Shown here: positions 49,118-60,700 of the stretch, piece after piece | Layout: each line of letters begins with the position of its first letter | How positions within the stretch are numbered: position 1 is the first letter of the stretch | Assembly (NCBI RefSeq): GCF_028502605.1 | Contig: NC_079237.1 | Span: 2,666,001 to 2,730,000 of the forward strand | Reading direction: 5' to 3' | DNA length: 64,000 nucleotides | Origin: Trichoderma breve | Lineage: Eukaryota > Ascomycota > Sordariomycetes > Hypocreales > Hypocreaceae | Made by a program: the position numbers and the translations under genes | The notes under the pieces: generated by a model | The model's input: the letters and a program-made list of their open reading frames with translations, nothing else | What the model was told of the DNA's origin: nothing | The model's database searches: none

Positions 49118-50137
49118 TCAATCGCCACTGATTTTTGCGTGTCGGAAATACTTCATCCCTACCCAAGCAACAACAACCCATACCCAAGCCATGACGCACG
49201 TCAAAATAATGAGCGCAGGATAGTAGCCCACAATTGGCAGAGTAAGGTCATCTTCAAGCTCAGGCGGTGCATATGGCGTCTTACCTACATCCCATGCCCA
49301 GCTCCAGACGCCAAAGCAAGAGCCCATTCCCATAACGAAGACAAACCAGGTCACCGTCAGAACTACCCAGCCCCACCACTCAGTCTCGGAATAGTCCCAA
49401 CCTACACCTGGCTGAGGCAGAGTTGAGGCGTAATAGGAGAGCGGGGATTTGGCCTTTTGTCGACGTTCAGTTGCCGTACGTCCAGCATAGTAAGATTCGG
49501 ATCCCGAGGACAGGGGGAGGCTAGATCGAAGCGACTGAGAAGCATGAGTCCCCAGCTGGATGATGTCTTCCTCATCGGTTGTGAAATTGTACATGTCCGC
49601 CTGTCTCTCGCTCCCGCCCATTCCGGCATCAAAACAGGCTGAAGGAGCTGGCGAACCAATAAGATTGAGATTGGGCTGGCAAGGATATTCATTTGTCGGG
49701 GATGAGATAGGGGAGATGTTGAGGCCAAGAGCGTTGTGCACCGTGCTTCCAGAACCAGAGGTAGAACCAAAACGAGCAGATTCAGAAATGGGCGCGTCAG
49801 CTATCGCGTCAGTCTCGATGGCCAGCGGCCAGTCTCTCCTGTCACGCTGGGCGCCTCTTCCCAGCAGCGCAACTTTCCTGAGTGATCCTCTGCGGCGCCG
49901 CGTCTTCTGCTGCTGCACGGCTGCTACCATCGCCCGCACATGGACGGTGGAAGCCTCTGCCTCATCCCTCTGAGTCGCTTCCTGGTCGACGGATGTGCTC
50001 ATAGAGGCAGACTTGTATGCTGTGTTGGGATTAGAGGATTCGCCATGGCGAGAATGGACTGACAATGCCCGAGGCTCGATGTGCCGACTCTCTAGCGCAA
50101 TGTTGGGCAGCGCGGATGAATTTGCATAGCTGTCCAT
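49118..50137 (-). CDS. Conserved-type two-span membrane protein, function unknown
   Basis: Single exon, 339 residues. About 245 residues form a polar, Ser-rich, probably disordered N-terminal region with a basic patch (KTRRRRGSLRK near residue 80). The C-terminus has two strongly hydrophobic segments: WWGWVVLTVTWFVFVMGMGS (about 253-278) and PALIILTCVMAWVWVVVAWV (about 305-328). They are linked by a short loop with an acidic stretch (PPELEDDL), and the protein ends KYFRHAKISGD. No signal peptide is seen. The layout (disordered N-terminus, then a Trp/Tyr-rich hairpin of two membrane spans) distantly recalls PIG-P/Gpi19 of the GPI-GlcNAc transferase, but the characteristic PIG-P residues are not convincing, so I do not name it. 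The codon use and GC content match its neighbours. Confidence 0.8.
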   Translation of the reverse strand: MDSYANSSALPNIALESRHIEPRALSVHSRHGESSNPNTAYKSASMSTSVDQEATQRDEAEASTVHVRAMVAAVQQQKTRRRRGSLRKVALLGRGAQRDRRDWPLAIETDAIADAPISESARFGSTSGSGSTVHNALGLNISPISSPTNEYPCQPNLNLIGSPAPSACFDAGMGGSERQADMYNFTTDEEDIIQLGTHASQSLRSSLPLSSGSESYYAGRTATERRQKAKSPLSYYASTLPQPGVGWDYSETEWWGWVVLTVTWFVFVMGMGSCFGVWSWAWDVGKTPYAPPELEDDLTLPIVGYYPALIILTCVMAWVWVVVAWVGMKYFRHAKISGD

Positions 50138-51101
50138 AGGGGCTTGCGGTCCCCTTGTGGGTAAACTGTGCGCTGTTGCAACTAGATCTTAAAATACTCC
50201 GTAATATGGATTCAATGGGATGGTGGCGGGTGGGGGTGAGGTTTATCCCACCAAGCCAGGCCAGACAGAGCCGAGTCCCCTTTTTGCCAGTTGGCTGGGG
50301 ACGTGAGCTGTACCTGACGGGAGAGATGGAGTCGCAGGGGACCTTAATCAACAAGCCGGAGATGCCCTTGTACCCTGTAAATTATCAACATTCCCTGCTA
50401 ACATGAATAGAGTACCTATGTATAGAATAATCTTTGATCAAGAGAGACTGGAAGGAGGTGAATACTGTGGTGCACTTGAATGCTCACAAGCTCTACTATA
50501 CTGTGTGTGCTTGGCGCTAAGTGGTGGGTAGTGTCAGTAGTACGCGTGAATCGTTTTAGACGCAGAGCACACTAAAACCCCGTCAAGTGCACGAGTAAAC
50601 CAACTGTTAACTAACAAGCGGGCAGTGCGAAGAGGCATAAACCAACGTTTGGAGAGGCTGGATCTCACAGCTCTTTGGCCACAGGATGCGTCCTAGTCGA
50701 CGCTCTAGCCAGATAAATCCATGCAAGTGACCGCTTGAGCTCCTACCAGCCCACTGAAGTGGCATTACCTATATAGGAAGAGGCACCAATTTAACCCCCT
50801 GACCCTCGTTGTTGCGGCACTGTGCTGGAGGTGTGCTGTCCCTTGCTAGCATTCTGTCGACATCTTGTGTTATCCCCTAATCTTCAAGAGAAGTGGACAA
50901 CACTCTCACCGCCGCATTTCTTGCGAAGGCACTCATTTCTACCCATTTGCATTCTCATCGTTACAACAGACTCGGCGTCGACTTGCCCATGAATGTCTCT
51001 CGTTCATTGTCAGCCCGTCTAGTTTTTTTTCTTTAATCGCCTTCTATTCTTTTCTGTCTTACTCTTCCCAGCTCTAGTTTCCCGCCTGACCTAGCTCCTC
51101 C
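50138..51101. promoter_or_regulatory. Divergent intergenic region, membrane protein / class V myosin
   Basis: 964 bp between divergent starts. The 100 bp before the myosin start are pyrimidine-rich (TTCTATTCTTTTCTGTCTTA, then CTCTTCCCAGCTC), the usual fungal transcription-start context. No known operator could be assigned with confidence and no small gene is evident. Confidence 0.5.
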
Positions 51102-54100
51102 ATGGCAGCGACCTACGATGTCGGCACGAGAGCGTGGCAGCCTGACGCAGCCGAGGGCTGGGTAGCCTCGGAGCTCATCAGCAAGACAGTTGAAGGCACA
51201 AAGACAAAGCTAGTCTTCCAGCTCGAAAATGGCGAGGTATGTACAATATATTTTTTCCAATATACAATATAGCATACCCTTGGGTAGCTGAGGGAGGGGT
51301 AGATGCTAACAGCTGGCTATCTAGACTAGGACCGTTGATGTCTCAACAGAAATCTTGCAGAGCGGCGGCTCTGACCCTTCACTGCCGCCGCTCATGAACC
51401 CGACTATCCTGGAAGCCAGTGATGACCTCACTAACCTGTCGCATCTTAACGAGCCGGCCGGTATGTAGTCCCTCGAACCCCTCCCCTCCCAATGCCCGAC
51501 CGCTGCTTACAAGAGAGGCGAACAGTGTTACAGGCGATTCGATTGCGCTATTTACAAAAGGAAATCTATACCTACAGTGGTATCGTCTTGATAGCAACCA
51601 ACCCGTTTGCTCGAGTCGACTCTCTCTATGTCCCGGGCATGGTGCAGGTGTACGCGGGGAAGCAGCGCGCAACCCAAGCACCCCACTTGTTTGCAATCGC
51701 TGAGGAAGCCTTCATGTATGTCGAGGCCCCTACTTGCGAATTGAACCCGATGCTAACTGGCTGGTCTTCTCTAGGGACATGGTCCGTGATGGCAAAAACC
51801 AAACTGTCGTCGTTTCTGGCGAGTCCGGTGCTGGCAAGACCGTCAGCGCCAAGTATATTATGCGTTACTTCGCTACAAGAGAGTCTCCAGACAACCCTGG
51901 TGCTCGCAAGCGAGGAACCGAGCAGATGAGCGAGACGGAGGAACAAATTCTGGCAACCAACCCCATCATGGAAGCGTTTGGTAACGCCAAGACTACCCGA
52001 AATGACAACTCATCACGATTCGGTAAATACATTGAAATCATGTTTGACGACCAGAGAAACATTATCGGTGCCAAGATTCGCACCTATCTGCTGGAGCGAT
52101 CACGTCTTGTATTCCAGCCCCTCAAGGAGCGAAACTACCACATCTTCTACCAGCTGGTTGCAGGTGCCTCGGATGAAGAGCGGGAAGCACTGAGCATCCT
52201 TCCAATTGAGCAGTTCGAGTATTTGAACCAGGGAAACTGCCCAACCATTGATGGCGTGGACGACAAGGCTGAATTTGATGCTACAAAGAAATCCTTGTCC
52301 ACCATTGGCGTGTCCGAATCCCAGCAGTCTGATATCTTCAAGCTGCTGGCTGGTTTGCTTCACCTGGGCAATGTCAAAATCACTGCTTCACGAAACGACA
52401 GTGTCCTTGCTCCAAATGAGCCGTCGCTAGAGCTAGCCTGTGGCATACTTGGCGTTGATGCCGCTGAGTTTGCTAAGTGGATCGTAAAGAAGCAGCTCGT
52501 AACCCGAGGTGAAAAGATTACATCCAACTTGAGCCAAGCACAGGCTATCGTTGTGCGTGATTCCGTTGCCAAGTTCATTTATTCGAGTTTATTCGATTGG
52601 TTGGTTGAGATTATCAACCTCAGTCTTGCGACAGAAGAAGTCCTTAGCCGCGTCACCTCTTTTATCGGTGTATTAGATATCTACGGCTTTGAGCATTTTG
52701 CCAAGAACTCATTCGAGCAATTCTGTATCAACTATGCCAACGAAAAGCTCCAACAAGAGTTCAACCAGCATGTATTCAAGCTTGAACAGGAGGAGTATTT
52801 GCGGGAGCAAATCGATTGGACTTTCATCGACTTTTCAGACAACCAGCCTTGTATTGATTTGATTGAAGGCAAGATGGGTATTCTCTCTCTCTTGGACGAA
52901 GAGTCTCGTCTTCCCATGGGATCAGATGACCAATTTGTTACCAAACTCCACCACAATTTCGCAACTGAGAAAAAGCAGCCCTTCTTCAAGAAACCCAGAT
53001 TTGGCAAGTCGGCCTTCACTGTGTGCCATTATGCCGTTGATGTTACGTATGAATCCGAGGGATTCATCGAGAAGAACCGAGATACCGTGCCGGATGAGCA
53101 CATGGCCGTCTTGCGCGCCTCGAGCAACTCATTCCTTAAACAAGTCTTGGATGCTGCATCGGCTGTTCGAGAAAAGGACGTCGCATCAGCTTCGTCAAAT
53201 GCTGTCAAGCCTGCTGCTGGCAGGAAGATTGGCGTGGCCGTAAACAGGAAACCAACTCTGGGAGGAATCTTCCGATCATCCTTGATAGAGTTGATGAACA
53301 CCATAAACAACACAGATGTGCACTACATCAGATGTATCAAGCCCAACGAAGCCAAAGAAGCTTGGCAATTTGAAGGACCAATGGTTCTCAGTCAGCTTCG
53401 TGCTTGTGGTGTGCTCGAGACTGTTCGTATCAGTACAGCTGGATACCCGACTCGTTGGACCTATGAGGAATTTGCTCTGCGATATTACATGCTTGTCCAC
53501 TCCAGTCAATTAACCTCTGAAATTCGGCAAATGGCTGATGCTATTTTGACTAAAGCGTTGGGCACCAGCACTGGAAAGGGCCTCGACAAGTATCAGCTCG
53601 GATTGACCAAGATCTTTTTCCGCGCCGGTATGCTCGCTTTCCTGGAAAATCTACGTACAAACCGCCTCAACGAATGTGCTATCCTCATCCAGAAGAACCT
53701 GAGGGCCAAGTATTATCGCCGCCGCTATCTGGAGGCTCGCGAGTCCATTGTCCAGACCCAGGCAGCTATTCGCGCATACATAGCAAGAAAGAAGGCTCTG
53801 GAGTTGAGGACCATCCGCGCTGCAACAACCATTCAGCGAGTTTGGCGTGGATACAAGCAGCGCAAGGAGTTCCTACGAATCCGAAAGAACTTGGTTCTGT
53901 TCGAGTCAGTCGCCAAGGGCTACCTTCGTAGGAAGAACATCATGGAGACAAGAGTTGGTAATGCTGCGCTTGTCATCCAAAGAGTATGGAGACAACGCAC
54001 GCAACTTCGCACCTGGAGACAATACCGCAAGAAGGTGATTTTGATTCAAAGCCTTTGGCGTGGACGGAGCGCTCGCAAAGAGTACAAGAAGATGCGAGAA

Positions 54101-56248
54101 GAGGCCCGCGACCTGAAGCAGATTTCGTATAAGTTGGAGAACAAAGTTGTCGAATTGACCCAAAACCTAGGATCCGTCAAGGAGAAGAACAAGAATTTAA
54201 TTTCGCAAGTAGAAAGCTACGAGGGCCAGCTCAAATCCTGGAAGAATCGCCACAACGCACTCGAGGCCAGAACAAAGGAATTACAAACGGAGGCCAACCA
54301 AGCAGGTATTGCAGTTGCCCGCCTCCAAGCCATGGAAGACGAAATGAAGAAGCTCCAGCAAGCATTCGACGAGTCGACTATGAATATCAAGCGTATGCAG
54401 GAAGAAGAACGCGAGCTCAGGGAATCACTTCGCCTAACCAGTTCTGAGCTAGAGACAACCAAAGAAACCAACTTGGAGCGCGAGAGAGATAACATGAGCC
54501 TTCGACAGGAACTGGATGCACTTCGGGATGCTCTGGAGCTGGCCAAGCGCACCGGAACGCTCAATGGCGATATCACTAATGGTGTTAGCAATGCGCCAGC
54601 CGTGGCCAGCGGACTCATCAATCTCGTCTCATCTAAGAAACCGAAGCGCCGAAGCGCCGGAGCGGAGCCCCGTGAGCTGGATCGCCTGAGCGGAACTTAC
54701 AATCCTAGACCGGTATCTATGGCTGTCACAAGCACTCTTCATCGCCAAAACCTGTCAGGATCAACCTTCATTCCCGGAGTCGATAACATTGAAATGGAGC
54801 TCGAAAGCCTCCTTGCCGATGAAGATGGCCTCAATGAAGAGGTTACTATGGGTCTCATCCGCAACCTGAAGATACCATCACCAAACACGAACCCTCCCCC
54901 CTCTGATAAGGAAGTTCTGTTCCCGTCCTATCTCATTAACCTGGTGACGTCCGAAATGTGGAACAATGGATTTGTAAAGGAGTCAGAGCGGTTCCTTGCC
55001 AATGTCATGCAGTCGATTCAGCAAGAGGTCATGCAGCACGATGGCGATGAGGCCATTAACCCTGGCGCATTCTGGCTATCAAACGTCCATGAAATGCTAT
55101 CCTTTGTCTTCCTGGCTGAAGATTGGTACCAGACACAAAAGACGGATAACTATGAGTATGACCGTCTTCTTGAAATTGTCAAGCACGATCTAGAAAGTCT
55201 CGAGTTCAACATTTACCACACCTGGATGAAGGTTCTGAAGAAGAAGCTGCAAAAGATGATTATTCCCGCCATCATAGAATCACAGTCGCTGCCAGGTTTC
55301 ATCACTAATGAGAGCAACCGGTTCCTGGGCAAACTATTACAGTCAAATTCTGCGCCGGCGTATAGCATGGACAACCTCCTCAGTTTGCTGAATAGCGTTT
55401 TCCGGGCCATGAAGGCGTATTACTTGGAAGATTCAATCATTACTCAAACCATTACGGAGCTGCTCCATCTTGTTGGCGTAACGGCCTTTAATGATTTGCT
55501 CATGCGCCGCAACTTCCTGTCGTGGAAGCGAGGTCTTCAGATCAACTACAATATCACTCGCATTGAAGAATGGTGTAAGAGCCATGATATGCCAGAAGGC
55601 ACGCTGCAGCTTGAACACTTGATGGTATGACACGAAACCTTTGACAGGGATGAGATGAATCAATATGCTAACCTCTTTGGACTTTAAGCAAGCAACCAAA
55701 CTACTTCAACTCAAGAAGGCGACACTGAACGATATTGAAATTATCCAAGACATTTGCTGGATGTATGTTTACTCTTTTTCCTGACCGGTTTTGGTCGTCG
55801 CAAGTTTTAATGCTAATGGTATTTTAGGCTCTCACCAAACCAGATTCAAAAGCTCCTGAACCAATACCTCGTTGCCGACTACGAGCAGCCCATCAATGGA
55901 GAGATTATGAAGGCAGTTGCCTCTCGAGTGACGGAGAAGAGTGATGTCTTGCTTCTTCAGGCGGTTGATATGGAAGATAGTGGTCCATATGAAATTGCAG
56001 AGCCCCGTGTGATTACAGCTCTCGAAACATATACTCCATCATGTAAGTCCCCAGATGCACGAGAGTTGCGCAGAGAACAGATGGCTAATGAGTATCCAGG
56101 GCTACAAACCCCTCGTCTGAAGCGGTTAGCAGAGATAGTCTCAGCACAAGCTATTGCGCAGCAAGAAAAACTTGAAGCAGGCTCAGTCGACGGCTTCGAC
56201 AGTCACCAGCAACTGGCTGAGGTCGAGGAGTCTGAGACGGAGCAGTAA
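51102..56248 (+). CDS. MYO5: Class V myosin heavy chain
   Basis: Actin-based motor for transport of secretory vesicles and organelles to growing tips. Exons: 51,102-51,236, 51,325-51,460, 51,526-51,715, 51,775-55,624, 55,689-55,762 and 55,828-56,248; the frame closes at every junction (1,601 residues). A further 57-nt in-frame intron at 56,043-56,099 (GTAAGT, GCTAAT, CAG) is likely and would give 1,582. The N-terminal SH3-like part (1-60) is followed by the motor: Walker A GESGAGKT (169-176), switch I NDNSSRFGK, switch II DIYGFEHF, actin-binding YIRCIKPNE. Six IQ motifs follow (about 785-930; for example IQRVWRGYKQRKEFLR, IQSLWRGRSARKEY), then a coiled coil (about 930-1,080) and the cargo-binding DIL domain (about 1,190-1,500). 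The start ATG gives MAATYDVGTRAWQPD, typical of the fungal family. The next gene on the same strand, FAP7, starts 448 bp later. Confidence 0.96.
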
Positions 56249-56696
56249 GCGGAATCGTATTTGGTTGTATATCGACGGGTGATGCATCATATTAGATGTG
56301 GGGCTTGATAAGACGAAGCATCTGCCAACAGTTCTTTCTGGTGTGCGCATTTAGGGAGTGGGCTGTCGAGGGTTGTAAAAAGGTTTCTGTGTTGTGCTGC
56401 AGCGCAACATTTACTTGGGCATTTTTTATGTATAGAGCGGAGCGGATTTAGTTCTCCCTATTTAGGCAATTGCGCGGTGTCCGCTAGTATCAAATGAAAA
56501 TAATTACGAGTACAGTGATTCTGGTAGGGGAAAAAAAAGATTTTTTAGGGGTTAATCAAGGTGCGCGAAGAGGGTGGAGTTTGGCCGTGCTTTTGGGCAA
56601 ATGCAAATACACCTTTTTTATCTATCAAGCCTGGTATTGACTTTCTCAAGCTGCATCCGCTGCCAAAAATAATTTGAGATTTCCACATCCAGAACA
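56249..56696. promoter_or_regulatory. Myosin 3' region and FAP7 promoter
   Basis: 448 bp between two plus-strand genes, holding the myosin 3' UTR and the FAP7 upstream region. No TATA box or other motif stands out; AT content rises towards FAP7 (ACCTTTTTTATCTATC near 56,610). Confidence 0.45.
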
Positions 56697-57378
56697 ATGC
56701 GCTCATCACCGAATATCATTATTACCGGTACGCCTGGTGTGGGCAAGACAACGCACAGTGAGATCCTCGCAGAAAGGACCGGCTTGCGACATCTCTCGGT
56801 GAATCAGGTGGTTAAAGACAAGGAATGCCATGAGGGCTGGAGCGACGAGTATCAGAGCTGGATTGTGGATGAGGACAAGGTAAGCAAAAGAGAGGGAGCC
56901 TCACAGGTGCTAAGACGGACCAGCGCTAATCTCAGTGAAATGTAATAATGCAGCTTCTGGATGAGATTGAAGATGATGTCAAGGCAGGGGGCTGTATAAT
57001 CGATTGGCATGCCTGTGACCTGTTTCCACGCAGCTGGATCGATCTTGTTGTGGTGCTGCGTGTTGATTCTAAGACGCTCTATGATCGTCTAGAGGCTAGG
57101 TAAAATTTTTTCTCTCTTTTTCCTTGATTTTTCTTCCCCTCCCTTTCACAGTCAGTACATCAGCCGGCTGACAAAAGATATTTAGAAATTACGCAGAGGC
57201 CAAGCTTCAGGAGAACATAGATTCTGAGATTATGGAGGTGCTGCTGCAGGAGGCGCGTGAAGCGTTTGATGAGGAAATCGTGGTTGAGCTCACCAGCAAC
57301 AGCTCGACGGAGATGGAGTCCAACATTGACAGGATTGAGGCCTGGATCAAGCAGTGGAAGACGGACCACGCCGACTGA
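56697..57378 (+). CDS. FAP7: Nuclear adenylate kinase / ribosome assembly factor FAP7 (AK6)
   Basis: Three exons: 56,697-56,879, 56,954-57,099 and 57,186-57,378, giving 173 residues, normal for the family. The introns are 74 and 86 nt. Walker A GTPGVGKT is at residues 10-17. The NMP-binding side is SVNQVVKD. The family's D-W/Y-H-x-C-D-x-F-P motif is present as DWHACDLFP (about 78-86), followed by VVVLRVDSKTLYDRLEAR and NYAEAKLQENIDSEI, where the LID Arg and the Q-E-N-I block are visible. Fap7/AK6 is an atypical adenylate kinase that acts with Rps14 in the last cytoplasmic cleavage of 20S pre-rRNA and 40S maturation. It ends facing YPK9. Confidence 0.95.
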
Positions 57379-57742
57379 AGCACGCATTACATCTTTACTA
57401 CGAATTAACGCAAATCGTTGGCCTTGCTGCTTCATGTCTTCATCCCAGGGCCATCACCAGAACCAAAAAGGTCTTTCCATCTAGTCCAGATAGGGGCTCC
57501 AAATGGCTTCATCTACGACCTCTCATCCACGTGCGCCTTTTTTGGAAGATAGCATATTGATTACTCTCTGCCTTTGCAGAAATGAATGTCTTTGAACATT
57601 ATCTCTGTGGCAGATTCTTGCTGGCCGAGAAGCAGCGCATCTACAGGTAGTCTATGTATTGTTTCCATCATTAAAAATACATCAATGCGTGGATAATGCG
57701 CAGGACAACATCCACACTTGTGGGCTTAAAATACACCGCCAT
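57379..57742. other. Convergent intergenic region between FAP7 and YPK9
   Basis: 364 bp containing the two 3' UTRs. No gene or repeat is recognised. A short frame covering this part reads into the YPK9 end and is a shadow. Confidence 0.5.
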
Positions 57743-60700
57743 TCATTTCCCATTCATTTCCTCCTGTATCAGTTTGTATTGCTTCCTTGTCTTTGCTCGC
57801 CCGGTAACCCATTTGTTAATGGTACCCAGGAGTCTCGCCAGTCGCAGTGAGAGGAACTCTTGGTATACCCAGGCCAGGGCGAAATACATGAACCCAAGCA
57901 AGACCAGGAACAAATTGTAGTCCAAGCTCATGTAGCTCAATTGCATCAAATCATACAGCCAAGGTGCTGGGCCTGCAATCATGTATACAGTCACTACCAG
58001 ACTCAGAATGATGGTTGAGATGAATGGCCCTGTAAAAAGTTAGGTTGGTTGAGTTTAGTCTTGGCGGGTAATAAATGGTACTCACAATTCTCCCACAGGG
58101 GGTGTCTAAAAGGAGGTCCTGCATTGAGGATTACTCCGGAGAAAATATACTCGAAACATGAAACCAAGAACAGTGCAGTATTCTCTGAGCTCTTGATGCT
58201 AGTTTCGTCATGGCTCAGCTGCGGCGGCACGTACCAAGACTGCTCCCTAACTGTGACGTATGTGATGGCTTGAATTAGGATGCTGACCCCCATCAATCCA
58301 AGCAAAGGGACAAGGACCTTGCGGGAAACGAGGTCCGCCGTTGGTCGCTTTCTGCAAAGCCTTTCGGCCGGCCCGGCCCAGCCCATAAAGATAGCGATTG
58401 GAAGGATGAGGAGAAGGTCGATGAAGAGGAATTGAAAGTCTCCCAGATTCGAGCCTTTGGTATAGAGAAAGCTGACTGATGTGAACTGAATTGCCGAGTA
58501 TAGGCTCATGTACTTGAAACAGCTGAAGCTTGTTACAAGAGCCGCTCGCCCCTCTCTGCCAACCGGTTAATAAGAATTGGATTGAGAGCAGGAAAAGTGT
58601 TTAAGCTTACCTGATGACTTCTAGGACACATCGTATGTCGAACACCTGCGATGTGAACGGTGCGGCAACCGAAGCCTCTGCCTGCGACAACGAAATGCCC
58701 ACATCCGCAGCTTTCAGAGCGCCGCAGTCATTCGCGCCATCGCCGCAGAAACCACAAGAATAATCTATGCTTTGTAACTTCTCGACCAATTCGTGCTTTT
58801 CATCTGGTGACATCCTAGCGAAAACTTTGCCTTTCACGAGCATCTTGGTAGATGTTAGACCACTTCGTAACCAACGTGAATGTGAGTGAACGTACCTTTG
58901 ATAACAAGTCCGCTGGGGCATAGTCGACTATCCAGCGGAACACATCACCGCTTACAGCCAGAGAATAGTTTTGCATATTGGAAATGTCGTAAGGAAGCGA
59001 GATATCGCCTTCTGGTGGCGCTGGAAGCGGCTGTTTATACTTAGCACAACTTTACCAAAACACAAATGATAATGACGGTATTGTCTGGTCTTACCGTCAG
59101 ACTTGTACTGTCGAGACAGTAGATGCTGTTGTCGATGCTCTCCCACTGCAACTCTGCCGTGGGATCCCGAGAGTCACCTAACTAGGGTTAGCCTAATGTT
59201 ACGAAAGAATGCTAGGAATTGCGGTCGCTGACCTTGGAGAAATCGAGGCACATAACATTGTGCATGGCGGTCAAGAAGCCCGCACTCTCTGGCAACACTG
59301 ACAGCCGTCAGAATGTTATCACCTGTTACCATCACTGTGGCAATGTTGGAATCTTTGAGTTCCTTCAAAACACCCGCTGTGCTTGGCTTCAACTTGTTCT
59401 CGAAAATGATGAAGCCGATGAAATCAAGATCTCGCTCAACTTCAGTACGGGTCATCTTTTGCGCCTTAACCCAACTCAAACGGTTAAGATGTCGTGTTGC
59501 GCAACCAATGACACGATAACCCTTGTGAGTATAGTAAGAGAGCAACTCATCATAATCCTTGGGAACTAACGGAAATGTTCATTAGTTTGTGGTGTTGGTA
59601 TTGGCAAGAAACTTAATACTCACTGCTACTGGGTCGACATATTTCACGCATAGCTTCTGGTGCGCCCTTGACGAAGATGTCACCATCCTTCTTCCCAAAG
59701 TGTCTCACGATGACGCTGGATCTTCGGAGCTGCGAGACAAATTCAAACGACTTAAGAACGCCTAGTTGAATAGATTTCTATACGCCTCGGTTAGCTTGCA
59801 ATACTCATATTTATATGCCATCACAGACTCACATCTGGCGGGGAGGCAATCGAAGGCGAAAGGCTGCCGTATTCCTCATCTTCACCTTCTACAACATTGT
59901 GCTTCCCTTCTTCAAAAGACCAGCCCGTAAATTCGAACATTTTGAGATCCAAGGGGTCGCCAACAAGCTCGCCGTCAACGGAGCGAAGAGAGTGGCAAGT
60001 TGCCATAGCATGGAGAGCGGCTTGCAAGATGCTCTGGAAAGAAAGGCTTGTCTCTCGTTGCTCAAAGAGATGGGGCTCCGAAATTACATCGCTAAATTTA
60101 TGCTCGTCCACTGAAACAACTCGAACTCCAAGGACATCCAGGCCGTCTTCTGTTAGAGTGCCTGTCTTATCGAAGCACATGATATCGAGCTTTCCGCCAA
60201 CGTTCACTCTCTGTGGGCTGATGCAGAAGATCTTGGCTTTCTTCAAGCGAGCAAGTGCAAAGTTGGTGCCAATAGTTAATGTTGCAGGAAGAGCTGGCGG
60301 CACGACAATGGTTATAAGATCAAGGGCACGAACAATGATCAGATGCCACTCCAGCTGCAGCCGGATGAAATTGATGAAAGAGGCAATAAATCCAAGCACG
60401 GCAATAACAGCCATGACGCTGATATACCTAAATGAATCGCGATAAAACTTGAATCCCGAGGGCTTGGGAAACAGCATGGACCGCACGAGAGCACCTTTGG
60501 TAGTACTGAATCCGATTCTGACAACGAGCGCCAGAGCAACTGCATCGCCGCCTAAATCTTCTTGGGGGCGCCTTGCCCGAATGATTTTTGTTCCACAGAA
60601 GAGAAAGTGGCGTGCAACTTCGGGAGAAACAGACGAAGCAGTAAGGTCGAGTTGTGCTAGCGTACTGTCGGTCGCTGGAATCTTCGAAACAGGAACAGAT

